From Antitrichia curtipendula (taxonomy: Eukaryota > Streptophyta > Bryopsida > Hypnales > Leucodontaceae), in NCBI GenBank assembly GCA_951230915.1, contig OX579634.1:19184725-19248724 (forward strand): 64,000 bases of DNA, read 5' to 3'. Positions 19,961-31,634 of the stretch are shown in pieces (position 1 is the first letter of the stretch; every line of letters starts with the position of its first letter). The notes under the pieces were generated by a model. It was not told the DNA's origin and made no database searches. It worked only from the letters and a program-made list of their open reading frames with translations. Made by a program: the position numbers and the translations under genes.

Positions 19961-20444
19961 TAACTACACGTAAAGTGGCACGGACCCACAAACCAATATG
20001 CTCTAGAAAATGAACACCAATTTCTGCACATTGGTGAAGAACTATGAATCAAAATGCAAGTGGTTCCATCATTTTTGGATGCATTGTGAATTAGTTACAA
20101 ATTGTCAAAGATGCAAACTGTAGGGTGGTAAAAGTGTCATGTAGGTGATGCCAAAATGCATTTGATGCACATGAAGAAATGATACTACTAGTATAAAAAA
20201 TGTGTCGTAGAGAAGAAGTTAAAACAACAAAAAAGTGTATTCCAAATTAACCACTTGTAAAGTTGTCACCTCCATAGTATTATAAATAAAGTTGCACACT
20301 ACTCAAAATGGCCACCAACTCCACCTTGCACTTGTTCTTGTAATGCGCCCAAGAATGCGTCCCATTTGGGGTATCCTTTCTATTAAATTTTTTCTTTCAA
20401 AATAGGTATCAATTTGAAAGAGTGGTCCATTTTAGGTGTAGTTA
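19961..20444. mobile_element. MITE family copy 1 (partner at 29666-30111)
   Basis: The ends are inverted: TAACTACACGTAAA at the left and, read in reverse from 20444, TAACTACACCTAAAATGG. The body matches the copy at 29666-30111 along its length, including AATGCAAGTGGTTCCAT and TGGATGCATTGTGAATTAGT. A TA dinucleotide at each end would fit a Tc1/mariner or Stowaway-like element. It is about 484 bp and non-coding. Confidence 0.7.
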
Positions 20445-22059
20445 TTGTATTTTGGATTGTCTATACAAAAAAATGAGCTTTGTTGGAGTGATGCAATTGT
20501 TTACATCGACATAAATGGATGAAACGTGTAAAATATAGATGAAACTTAAATTATTCATCCAAAAGAATATGCATTAAGAGCTATATTGTTTTTAAAATAT
20601 GTAGCAAATCAATGATTTCATCCACTAGAAATAGGAGAGTATATCAATTGCCTAATATGCCCTAAAAAATTGTATTGCTTTTTGAACAAAATATTTTCAA
20701 AAGAAAACCACATTGTCGTCAAGCTAGGCATTCCTACATCACAATAAAAGGACTAGGTGGCTTAGCTTATCACCAATGTAGACAACCCAAAATTATCAAA
20801 TTTTTGGATGAATAGGTGTATTATTTGTTTCTATATTTTCTTTGAAGGAAAATCAATCATCCAACACTTTTAGTCTTTGTTGTCCTTACTGATTTAAAAT
20901 TGACATGCATTTAGTCCCCTCTCAAGCATCTTCATCTTCCCTAAATATTTGAATTTTTTTCAAGAACAATCAACAAGAAGGATGAAAAAGTAAATAAAAT
21001 ATCATGAGGAAAGATGAACTAGAGTTGAACATGTCCAAAGTACCTTTAAGAGATCATAAATCTTGGTCTTTAGCTAAGTTTTTAGGATGTTGGAAATGAT
21101 TTTATATTTTGTTAAAGGAAAAAAGGACAAAAATTGTTCATGCCTGTTACCTTAACGTACTTATATGAACTATGGACGGACTTAATAGATACATTTCTAA
21201 ATTATCTTCCTATGATTTGAGATAGGATGATCCTTTTACATGTGTTTTGTAAATAAATGATGGACCTATTATAAACCATTTTATTAAGAATGTCAAATAA
21301 GATTTCCATCTCTTGTGTCATCAAGTACATCTAAACAACTGAACTTGTTTTTGGATGGCTTAAGGAGCTCATAATAATGAAGAAATATGAAGAACTAATA
21401 TGAACTATTTGGCAAAAGAGACTATTTCAAACATTCTTCATCCAATTTTGCAAAGTGTCGAATGGTTTGTGGAACTACAGTGCTAAGCATCTCTACTGAT
21501 GGAATGAAGTTCATCAAATCAAAATATTATGGTGCTTTTTGAGAGAGTGGATTTCTTATTTATTCTTTTGTCCAAAAATTGCTTTAATAACTTCCAAACA
21601 ACTATAAGTCTCCTAATGTGCAAATTGCAAAAGAATCTCCATCATTTATTCTACCAGTGTACTAATTGCAGGAAAAAAATAGTTTGTAGAATTGCCAACC
21701 TTAGAAAAATATAAATTCTTGCTTTGCCAAAAGGAATATTTTTGATAGATAAAAAAACATTAATTGTATACTTTTCATCCAAAATATGACAGTCTCTCCT
21801 TAATTGCTTGAAAATACTTGTAATGGTGATTGAAGGGAGTGTTGTTTCTTGCTCCTTTGGATATATGTGCAATTTATCTCTGACTCTCCCTCTTGCTACT
21901 TCCTCTTTCTTGGGTGTTTTTAAAGAGTTTTTGAACGGTAGCCATTGTGGTCAGTCATCTTCTACAACATGCACTTAGTTGCTTTGAACAATGTAAATAA
22001 GTTACAAGCAACCACATTTATGGGCAATTTTGTTAAAATGGTACCATTTCGCAAACTTT
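20445..22059. other. AT-rich spacer, no gene seen
   Basis: No conserved coding frame on either strand. It is probably composed of old repeats that I cannot classify. Confidence 0.5.
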
Positions 22060-22200
22060 GACACTTTCATAATTTAGATTGCACACACTGAAATCTATAC
22101 ATGTCCTAGATGACACTTTTATAATTTAGACCATGCAGTCTAAAATATATACCTATTGTAGATGGCACTTTTGCGGTTTAGACCGCACAATGTGAAAATG
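22060..22200. repeat. 52-bp tandem repeat, about 2.7 units
   Basis: Units start at 22060, 22112 and 22164, each opening with GACACTTTxxxAATTTAGA or a close variant. The units have diverged by substitutions but keep the same length. Confidence 0.75.
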
Positions 22201-22332
22201 GCATATGAAATATTATCATTCTAATAAAGTTCCTTATATTTGCAATAACCAAATCTAAATTATTCTACTCTAGATAACAATGAAAATTTCAATTAGAATT
22301 GCTTTTGTTTGTGCAATTCAGATTGTAGAAGC

Positions 22333-22654
22333 ATTACAAAAAATATGAGGCCTCCGGAAGGCCGTTAAGCCTGGACCCCGTAGTGATACTACGGAGTTCT
22401 TTTTCAAAAAAAAAATTCAGAAACTGAAATTCTGACGTGGTCGAAGTTCCACGCCAGCGCTGACGTCAGCGCCACATCAGCGTGACGTCACTTTTCACTT
22501 CTTTTTTTCGGGAAAAAAAAAGAAAAAAGAAAAAAAGTTATTTTTTTTCAAAAAAAAAAAGATTTTTTTTTTTTTTTTTTTTTCCCGTAATATCACCCGC
22601 GGGTCCCGAAAATCAGCACTCACGGCCTTGTTGAGGCCTCATATTTTTTGTAAT
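22333..22654. mobile_element. GC-cored MITE with long inverted ends
   Basis: The left end ATTACAAAAAATATGAGGCC is exactly mirrored at 22654, and similarity goes on through a shared AAGGCCGT block. If the flanking TA is the target duplication, the element starts CAAAAAATATGAGG. The interior has a CCGTAGTGATACTACGG palindrome, several TGACGTCA-like sites and long A and T runs, unlike its AT-rich surroundings. It is non-coding. Confidence 0.75.
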
Positions 22655-23634
22655 GTGAAGGTGAAAAACTTGAGATAACAACAATTAGAACTTGAAATTG
22701 GTAATCTAAAAGCAATCAATCGTTACTTTTTCTTAATTATCTCATTTAACCGTTAGCAGACATTTCATGTGTAGACTTGGTCAAACTTTATTAGATTTCT
22801 ACATTAAAACATACATTTCAAAAATTTGATACTTTTGACGTGTAGTAATATGTCTAAAGTCTAATTTAAAAAATAAAATTGAATTTTATATGATATTTTA
22901 AGGAAAATAAAATCATAGTCGTAATAATTACAAAAAATGCTTTAAATAACATGAATTTTTTAAGAAAAATGGAAAAATATTGGCAAGCATCATGGTGTAA
23001 TTGATGTACTCCTTGAGCTCACACCAAGAGATTATCAATAGAAAAAGCTCAAAACTAGTGTATTTTGAGCTTTCAAGATGCTATTTTCAAAGTGTTACAA
23101 AAATTACAATTCTAACAATTTTGAGAAAAATTAAAATGGACTATAAAGTAGATTATTGGAACTACATTTTCTTGATTAAGTTTAAACAATTAAAATCAAG
23201 AACTATGTGAAAATTCAAGTTTTGACTTTCAAAATGCATGTGGGGCTTACAACTTTTGCTATTTTGTGCATATCATAGCAATTTTCAAGCACAATGTTAT
23301 AGGTCATGATGCAATATGATTTCATTTTAGAATGAAGTTGGTGTCTATATGATGAACCTTGGGAACCACAACTTTGCACTATAGCTTGGTGTTCCATGAC
23401 TTCCTTTCTAGTAACTTTTTCTACTCCAAAAGTGTCAGAAGATAAGATCCTAAGTCCTAATCTTTAGAGCATCCCCACGGTAGCTCTAGGAGTGACGTAG
23501 ACTCGGGAAATGGTTGGGCCCGGCCACCATGCGTGCCCCATGGCAAGCACGCCAAGGCCAAGAAAGTGGTGGTGCATGGTCAAATTTGCTAAGCAAACGA
23601 CAAAATGGTGAAGCTTGCCCGTGGAACAGTATGC
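22655..23634. other. spacer, no gene seen
   Basis: Mostly AT-rich. A GC-richer patch at about 23470-23600 does not read as a conserved protein. Confidence 0.5.
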
Positions 23635-24183
23635 TAAGGTAGACTTGCCTATGACAGGCAAATCTCCCATGACAAGCACCTAGGAAATTGTCTATTACAG
23701 TCTCATATTAACTCATGATAGACTTTTCCTAATAATTGGAATTAGGACCACATTAGGTTGATTTGTGACCATAATTAAAGCCTTGGGAGATGGTCATGGA
23801 GTCATTAATGACTGTCATAGGACACTTACACCTTTCTAGTGTAAACTGGTAGTAAAAAGTTATTTTTTTATTCCTTCAATGTCATGTCTATGATAGGAAA
23901 TCTTGTACCCATGTTAGAAAATGTTGTGACTGATTTAGGTGACAAGATGACCGTCATAGAAACACTTTTTTGTTGATTTGGGGTAGTCTACAGACTCATT
24001 TGGGCCAACTGGACAGCACATTTCAAAAATTCATTAAAAATTCATACTTTGTCCAAAAAATAAAATTCCAGTTGCTTCCTTCATTTCTTAGATTTGTCTT
24101 TGTATGAAAAAAAATCAGAATTTTTTTAGTAATGGCAACATGACAAATCAGTTATTTTGCCTGTCATAGGCAGGTTTACCTTA
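23635..24183. mobile_element. inverted-repeat element carrying a TGCCTATGACAGGCA palindrome
   Basis: The left end TAAGGTAGACTTGCC continues into TATGACAGGCAAA. The right end, read in reverse from 24183, gives TAAGGTAAACCTGCC and then the same TATGACAGGCAAA. That is about 26 of 28 matching bases over 549 bp. CATAG/CTATG motifs recur inside. TA at each end may be the target site. There is no coding capacity. Confidence 0.65.
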
Positions 24184-24689
24184 GACGGTATGTTATAAAA
24201 ATTCATATGGTGAGTCAACTTGGTTAGGCCTCTGAAAAATGATGTTGCCACTTGTTGTGGCAGAAATAATAATACCAACTCTAACAATCTCCTTGAGGTT
24301 GACAATTTGGTGTAAATTAAGAGTGTGTTCATCATCTAAGGTCCTACAGCATGTATTTGCACTGTGTATGTGAATCTGGTTGCACTTCATTTGTCCTCAT
24401 TCCGTCTGAAACATTGAAAGGTCTGGAGAAAAAGGTAATGAAGTTGACAAGAGGGAGGTCTCCAACAGTGTGATGGACAACGTCCTAGGTCGCCTCACTT
24501 GTATGGCAGGTTGAGTTGATGGGAGGCTTGCAAAGCTGGTTCAGTACAAATTTCACAAGTCTAATGGGGTTGTCACTGCATTTCACAATATAATGATCCT
24601 GCATATCATGCCGCCGCAAGAGTACAGTCTATCCCTTATCAGTGCATCTGCATTCCAATATGCCCAAAAGAGGCTGTCACCTCCTGGTT

Positions 24690-25020
24690 TGCATTAGTTC
24701 CCCCCCCCCTCTCTCGGAAAAATCATCAAGCTGTTGATTTATTTATTTTAAAATGATTCTCCTCCAAAATACTGTCCATTTCTCAAAAAATCACAAGCCG
24801 TTGATCTAAGTGAGATTTAATCCGAGCCATCCAAATATGAATCCAAAATACAATACCAAATATGGATATGTGAGCGGATATGGATACTAAATACGACTTC
24901 AATATATTGTATGGATACAAGATATAGATATAGGATGTGGTTTGATATTGAATTGTCCCATATTGATTGTCCTATAATATAGGTTCTCAAAATTACAAGT
25001 GGGGGGGGGGGGGGAGAAGG
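24690..25020. repeat. dispersed repeat, copy 1 (partner at 41490-41740)
   Basis: It starts with a TTGCATTAGTTCCCCC run followed by AAAAATCATCAAGCTGTTGATT, and then degenerate ATATGGATA-type tandem motifs. The same order is seen at 41490-41740. Poly-C near 24705 and poly-G near 25005 mark the two sides of this copy. Confidence 0.55.
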
Positions 25021-25984
25021 GAAGTAGGGATTTGGTAATGTATTATTCTTTTAAAAAAAATTGGGGTGCATTGTGACATAGTTTGTTACAACAATGCATC
25101 CAAAAAAGGCAGTAACTGCCTACTATCTAAACTGCTTGAACATGAACTTTGGGGTTGCTTTCAGTTTGACAACAAAGCCAAGCTACTTCTAAACGTAGTT
25201 TCTCCCAACTCCCATAGAAGTGAAAGCAACATAGAACTTGACAAAATTAATTTCAACAGTAAGGGTAGTCACACCTTCTTCAATCTTCAAGGAATGGGGA
25301 TGTGGTGCTCTTTCATTGGCTTTCCTTGGATTGCAGAGGTTCCATTCTCAAAAGATTGAAAATGGCCATTATTCCCCTTCGGAGGTGAAGAATGGGTCTA
25401 AAGAAAATTTCTCTAAAAAAACCTTAATCTGACTCTTTCATTCTTTGTGTATTAGCATCGACATTGATCTTTGATAATGATTCTCTTCATCGCAGATCTT
25501 GGACATTCATTTTCATTACCACTGATACAATTGTTGTGTCAAAAATGCACAACAATCATATAGTTAAAGTACATAAACCGTACGCTATTGATATTCATTG
25601 TTTTCGCACTGATTCAATGCGTAAAAATACACTGAGTTAGTGCGATTATGGTACGAACCCATGAAACAATAATAACTGCACGATAATTGTTGCCAAATCA
25701 TAGGGTCTAAACTTTGTGATGTAGTGATTCAACCAATGAGCATGCATGTTTCCATTCTCTACTTTCCATTCTCCATGCTCCATGCACCAAAAAGGGGTCA
25801 ATCACACCTTCTTCATGTAGAACGGCTCTCCATTCATTTGGCTCTTGCTTTCTCTCACCAACTTCTCATTCTTCATAGAAGTTTGTTCCTCGGAGAAGGT
25901 GTGACTAATCTTATTAGAAAACTCGGAAATCCAATTCCTAGTCCATCACACCACGGAAGTTAGGACGCCCCTCTTATAATTTGC
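25021..25984. other. spacer, no gene seen
   Basis: No conserved frame. A modest open frame at 25066-25359 has no recognisable motif and I do not call it a gene. Confidence 0.4.
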
Positions 25985-26002
25985 ATTGCTTTTAGTTTGC
26001 TC

Positions 26003-26300
26003 CCACAGTAAGACATGGGTCTCTAAAAGCGACCTCTAACACAGAGGTACATTTTACTTTCTTCAGTGTACCAACATTGTACATTTCAGGAGGGGGTCGC
26101 TTTTAGAAACCATTGCATTTCAACTTCAAAAATTTGTAACTAATTCTTTGAAGGTCCACAAAATATGAAACGACTTGGATTAGATGCCAATTCCATTTTT
26201 CTTCCTAGTAAAATTGACTGAAAATTGTTTCAAGAAATTTACCTTCCCTGAAAATGCAATCAGCTCTTCAAGGGTTGCTTTAACAGCCTCCTACCTTAAT
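26003..26300. repeat. dispersed repeat with empty piggyBac site, copy 1
   Basis: It matches 26689-26954 plus 27897-27920, and (in reverse) about 42785-42985. It includes a shorter inverted pair, TCTAAAAGCGACC and GGTCGCTTTTAGA, at 26018-26109. Its end CAGCTCTTCAAGGGTTGC is the unoccupied form of the site that holds the piggyBac-like element at 26955. Confidence 0.75.
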
Positions 26301-26688
26301 CACTCCCTCCGTGTCCTCACTCCCGAGTCCCAGCGTGAACCATGAGGGATCAGTCCATCAATGCGTACAAACTTCAGTTATGAACAAGATGGAAGGAACC
26401 GACGTGAGTGGCGGAATCGTCCGTCGAGTTCCGCTACACTTTCGTTTGATAATGGATGATGTGGCTTGGACTGTCGCCACACGGACTGACGGACGTTGAC
26501 GAGGCCTTTGCTAATATTTCGCCGGATCGCGTGCTCATGGCCGTGTGGCTGAGATGGCTCCACACTCGTCAGCTCCTTCGTCTCAGGAGTCACGAGCTGA
26601 CCCCACAAAATCGTAAGAAACTCAAGCTTATAAAATAATAATAAGGGGAGCACCAGAAGGTCGGGAGACTCGGGAAGTCGATAAGGTA

Positions 26689-26954
26689 GGGGCTGTAAAA
26701 GCGACCTGGCTGTAAAAGCGACCTGTAACACAGAGGTACATCTTACTTTCTTCAATGTACCAACTTTATACATTCAGGAGGGGTTCGTTTTTAGAAACCA
26801 CGACATTTCAACTTCAAAAATATGTAACTAATTTCTTGAAGGTCCAAAAAATATGAAACGACTTGGATTAAATGCCAATTCCATTTTCCTTCCTTGTAAA
26901 ATTTACTGAAATTTGTTTCAAGGAATATAGCTTCCTTGAAAATGCAATCAGCTC
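26689..26954. repeat. dispersed repeat, copy 2, split by a piggyBac-like insertion
   Basis: Same family as 26003-26300, beginning with a doubled CTGTAAAAGCGACCTG motif. It runs up to the TTAA at 26955 and resumes at 27897 with AGGGTTGCTTTAACA, so the insertion came later than this repeat. Confidence 0.8.
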
Positions 26955-27896
26955 TTAATCCCTAAAGGACCAAACACCGTTTTTTGACAACATAGCGTTT
27001 TTGGGCAGCTCACCACGAATGGAATTTTTATTTTTTTTCTTTGAAATTTTCACACAAGATGTGCCCAAGGAGTAGCTTTAGGGCCCAACAATTTTCATAA
27101 CTTTTGACCACATGGTTAAAAAGTTATGGTTTTTCATTGTTCAGCGGGCAGCCCAGGCAGCAAAAAAAATTCTTTAAAAATCATTTTCTAGAGAAATAAA
27201 AATTTGAAATTGGTTCTCTAGATTTATGTGCACAAGGAAAGCTTTGAATCATTCCACTTTGATTTATGAGATGAAAGTTATGAGGAATTTTAGTTGTGGG
27301 TAGTTTGCGGGTAGTTATGGAATCTCTACTCTAAAATAAACTTTGAAGTCCTTTATTTAACTCAATTTTCAATATTTTGGGAAAAAAATATAAACACACA
27401 AGGTGTAGATTGTTTATTACAACATTACAATCATTTGGATTGGCATTTTTCAATTCCATAATTAAATCCTTAACAATTTAGTGTTTTGAATCATTTTCTA
27501 CTTCTTTCTACTTACTATTTTTTTCCTATATGTTGTACAATTCCAAATGATCTGAAATTTTTCAAGCATGTAGCTAACTTGCTTTGAAGAATGAATCCAA
27601 AGAGTTACCACCATTTTGGACATTTTTTCATACAAATGTGACCATGTGAAGTGCAGCTGCCCGGTTTTTCGCAGGGACAAAAAAGGGTTTTTGTCACTTC
27701 AAATGCTAATATCTTGCAATCTACACAGTGGAAATTTCTGAAATTTTTTCCACATCTTCTCAAACTAGTTTACTACAAGATCCTACGGTTACATGTGTCC
27801 AAAAATGTTTTTTTTCCAAAATTTGGTACTTGTACTAGAAATGGCAGTTTGGGAGCGTTTTTTGTGAAAACATAGTCAAAAACCTTTAGGGGTTAA
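26955..27896. mobile_element. piggyBac-like non-autonomous element, copy 1
   Basis: A 942-bp element bounded by TTAA on both sides. The ends are inverted: CCCTAAAGG at the left and CCTTTAGGGG at the right. A paralogous empty site at 26264-26278 has TTCA where the filled site has TTAA, as expected for TTAA-specific piggyBac insertion. Near-complete copies lie at 28085 and 30194. Only short frames are present (a 60-codon one at 27498-27680, minus strand), so it would depend on a transposase from elsewhere. Confidence 0.85.
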
Positions 27897-28084
27897 AGGG
27901 TTGCTTTAACAAACCCCACCTTAGAGTGGTAGACCTACACACTGACTATAGGTCCTCAAAGTGGATTTCTTTTAATTTAATCGACAGGTCCTCAAGTGAT
28001 GGGGGCTATTGTTGAGTGTTCTTTTTGCTCATAATTGTATTTTTCATTCCCTTTGTGTAAAATAAAGATTCTTATTAGGTAGTA
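27897..28084. other. short spacer between two piggyBac-like copies
   Basis: It holds the right-hand remainder of the interrupted repeat and then unassigned AT-rich DNA. Confidence 0.5.
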
Positions 28085-29249
28085 TTAACCCCTAAAGGAC
28101 CAAACACCATTTTGATGCCACATTTAACTATTTTTGGACTTTTACGTGAATTTTGGACAAAGCATTAAAAAATCTCCGGATAATAACATCTGGAGATCTC
28201 CAGATGTTTGTATAGATCTTCAGATGTTTTGTAATGATCTCCCAATGTTTTATATAGATCTCCTGGTGTTTTGCATTATCTCCAAATGACCATTTTTTTT
28301 TCTATTAATAATTCTGGACCCTTTGAAAGTCCAGAAATAGTTAAATGTGGCATTTTGAGGCAACATAGCAGTTTGGGGCAGCTCACTATGAACGGAATTT
28401 TTATTTTTTTTCTTTGAAATTTTCACACAATATGCCCATGGAGTAGCTTTAAGGCCTAACAATTTTAATAAATTTTAACTACATGGTTAAAATGTTATTG
28501 TATAATATGTAATTTTCATTGCTTGGCGGGCAACTCAAAAAATTCTTTAAAAAGCACTTTTGAGAAATAAAAATTTGAAATTAGTTCCCTATATTTATAT
28601 ATACATGGAAAGCTTGAGTCATTCCATTTTGATTAATGAGATGAAAGTTATGAGGAGTTTTAGTTTGCGGGTTGTTACAGAATCTCTACTCTAAAATAAA
28701 CTTTGAAGTCCTTTACTGAACTCAATTTTCAATATTTTCTGAGAAAAATAAAATCCTTAGATGTAGAATATTTATTACAACATTTCAACCATTAGGATTG
28801 GCATTTTTCAATTCCATAAATAAATTCTTAACAATTTTGTATTTTGAATCATTATCTACTTCTTTTTACTTACTATATTTTTCATATATGTTGTATGCTT
28901 CCAAAAGATGTGAAATTTTTAAGTGTGTAGACAACTTGCTGTGAAGAATGAATCCAAAGAAGCACCACCATTTTGGACATTTTTCATACAAATGTGACCG
29001 TGTGAAGTGCAGCTCAATTTTTCACAAGGACAAAAAAGAACTTTTGTCAATTCAAACGCTAATATCTAGCAATTCACACGGTGAAAGTTTATGAAATTCT
29101 TTCCACATCTTTTCAAACCAACATACTACAAGATTCTATGGTTACATATGTCCAAAAATGATTTTTTTTTCAAACTTTGGTACTTGTACCATAAATGATA
29201 GTTTTGGAGTGTTTTAGTGAAAATATAGTCTCTAACCTTTAGGAGTTAA
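28085..29249. mobile_element. piggyBac-like element, copy 2, holding a nested MITE
   Basis: Bounded by TTAA (28085-28088 and 29246-29249) with TTAACCCCTAAAGG at the left and CTTTAGGAGTTAA at the right. Its body matches copies 1 and 3 apart from the 243 bp added by the insertion at 28116-28352 and its duplication, which explains its greater length (1165 bp). It is more diverged than the other two copies. Confidence 0.85.
28116..28352. mobile_element. nested MITE with TTTTGA target duplication
   Basis: 237 bp with inverted ends starting TGCCACATTTAACTATTT and continuing through TGGACTTT with one mismatch. TTTTGA flanks it at 28110-28115 and 28353-28358. Inside are four to five degenerate copies of an AGATCTCCAGATGTTTT-type unit of about 28 bp. 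The sibling copies at 26955 and 30194 lack it, which shows the empty state. Confidence 0.85.
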
Positions 29250-29665
29250 AGGAAAGCAAGTCTTGGATCATTCTCAGACTACCAAAATATAAAGAGATTG
29301 ATTTGGGAACCATGTGTTTCATTTACAACATAAATTGGGCACATGAAGGACTGAAATGAACATTCTAAATTCTTTATTCATCAATTTTGGGTTGTTCAAA
29401 TGTTGATTTTGATTGATGATTGGTTCATTCTATAAGTATCAATAGCTATTTATGCACCTTTGACTTTGAAAAATCTTTGTTAATACATTGAGTTAGAAAA
29501 TTACGATTAAAATTGCCACAACATTGTTTTTCTTCTCTCTCCACCCAAAATATGTAAAAATTGTTATGCTTCATTGATCTTCCTACAGAGGTTCATTTTA
29601 CCTTAGACGGGCAATTTATGAGCCTCCTACTTTATAACCAAGTCTAAGCTAGAAGTGTTGTAAAG
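29250..29665. other. AT-rich spacer, no gene seen
   Basis: No conserved frame or clear termini between the piggyBac-like copy and the next MITE. Confidence 0.5.
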
Positions 29666-30111
29666 TAACCACACCTAAAATTGCACGAATAAGTTGTGTA
29701 GCATAACCAATATGCTTTAGAAAATGAACAACTATTTTTTCACATTGGTGAAGGAATATGAATCAAAATGCAAGTGGTTCCATAATTTTTGGATGCATTG
29801 TGAATTAGTTTCAAATCTTTAAAGATGCAAGGTGTAGGGTGCTAAAAGTGTCTTGTAGGTGATGCTAAAATGCATTTGATGCATATGATGAAATGACACT
29901 AGATAAGAAGTTAAAGCAATGGAAAGTGTAATCAAAATTGTCCACTTCTAAGATTGTGACCTCCACAATATTATAAATAGAGTTGTACACTACTCAAAAT
30001 TCACCTTACACTTGTCTTTGTCATGCGCACCATTTTGGGTATCCTTTCTATTTGGTTTTCCTTCAAAAATAGGGGTCAATTTTGAAGAGTGGTCCATTTT
30101 AGATGTAGTTA
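29666..30111. mobile_element. MITE family copy 2 (partner at 19961-20444)
   Basis: The left end TAACCACACCTAAAA and the right end, read in reverse as TAACTACATCTAAAATGG, match the family ends. The body aligns with 19961-20444 apart from small gaps. It is non-coding. Confidence 0.7.
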
Positions 30112-30193
30112 TTTTAAGGTGAAAAAAACCAAAACCATCCTTGGCCCAATTATGCACAATAGACTTCAATTAAACCGTCCCCCTATAGTGTCC

Positions 30194-31136
30194 TTAACCC
30201 CTAAAGGACCAAACACCGTTTTTTGACAACATAGCGATTTTGGGCAGCTCACTATGACTGGAATTTTTCTTTTTTTTCTTTGAAATTTTCACATAAGATG
30301 TGCCCGAGGAGTAGCTTTAAGGTCCAACAATTTTCGTAACTTTTGACTACATGGTTAAAATGTTATTGCATGATATATCATTTTCATTGTTCGGTGGGCA
30401 GCCGGGGCAGCAAAAAAAACTTCTTTAAAAATCACTTTTAAGAAAAACTAAAATTTGAAATTGGTTCTTTAGATTTATATGTACGTGGGAGGCTTTGAAT
30501 CGTTCCATTCCAATCAATGAGTCAAAAGTTATGAGGATTCTTAGTTTGAGGGTAGTTATGGAATCTCTACTCTAAAATAAACTTTGAAGTCCTTTATTTA
30601 ACTCGATTTTCAATATTTTTGAAAAAAAATAAAAACATTGGGTGTAGATTGTTTATTACAACATTACAATCGTTGGGATTGGCATTTTTCAATTTCATAA
30701 ATAAATTCTTGACAATTTAGTGCTTTGAATCATTCTCTACCTCTTCCTACTTCCTACTTTTTTCCTGTATGTTGTACAATTCCAAATGATCTTAAATTTT
30801 TCAAGCATGTAGCCAACTTGCCTTGAAGAATAAATCCAAAGAGTAACCATCATTTTGGACATTTTTTCATACAAATGTGACCTTGTGGAGGGCAGCTGCC
30901 CGTTTTTTCGCAGGGACAAAAAAAGGATTTTTGTCAATTCAAACGCTATTATCTTGCAATCCACTTGGTGGAAAATTCTGAAATTTTTTCCACATCTTCT
31001 TAAACAAGTTTACTACAAGATCCTACAGCTACAAGTGTCCAACAATGTTTTTTTTCTAAAATTTGGCACTAGTATTAGAAATGGCAGTTTTGGAGCGGTT
31101 TTGGTGAAAACATAGTCAAAAACCTTTAGGGGTTAA
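30194..31136. mobile_element. piggyBac-like non-autonomous element, copy 3
   Basis: 943 bp, TTAA at both ends, TTAACCCCTAAAGG at the left and CCTTTAGGGGTTAA at the right. Almost the same length as copy 1 and very similar to it. It carries a minus-strand frame (30737-30964) overlapping the 60-codon frame of copy 1, probably a family feature without function. Confidence 0.88.
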
Positions 31137-31468
31137 ACCGTCCACATACTTAACGATGATTAGTTGACTACGAATTTGTCTTGAATTCATATATGATGAT
31201 TTCAGTGGTCTAGGGAGCTTCTACTTTGAAATTAATAGAAAATACCTATCATATCCAAAAATTATATATATTTTTTAAATTCATGATTTTCAATTGCTAG
31301 TATTATAAAATATTTTTTCTAGAAAATGGTGCCTCCAACTATGATGAATTTTTTATTTTGACGTTTTTGGGGTGCTTCTACCTTCCTCCAAGGGCAAGGG
31401 AGACTTAGGACAACAAACCACTAATTGAACGTAATACAAAAATCAAACAATAGGAAGAAGGAGCTCCT
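31137..31468. other. AT-rich spacer, no gene seen
   Basis: No conserved frame or repeat boundary seen. Confidence 0.5.
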
Positions 31469-31634
31469 ATTTAAGGTAAACTACCCCAATATGGGCAAAA
31501 TGGGAGTAAGCCCATTGTGGGCAAAATTGTAATGGTAGTGTACATTTCAAAACTTGAATGTACACTATCATTACAATTTTGTCTACAATGAGTTTTCTCC
31601 TATTTTGTTAGTAATGGGCTAGTTTACCTTAAAT
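31469..31634. mobile_element. foldback MITE, nearly perfect hairpin
   Basis: The two halves are inverted copies of about 80 bp each around a short loop near 31553. The outer ends are ATTTAAGGTAAACTA and its complement. TTAA at 31471 and 31629 could be its target duplication. A transcript would fold into one long hairpin. Confidence 0.8.

Noticed and set aside
26311..26773. Open frames on both strands near 26.4 kb
   Set aside because: No recognisable motif, and both overlap a locally GC-rich patch between two repeat copies.
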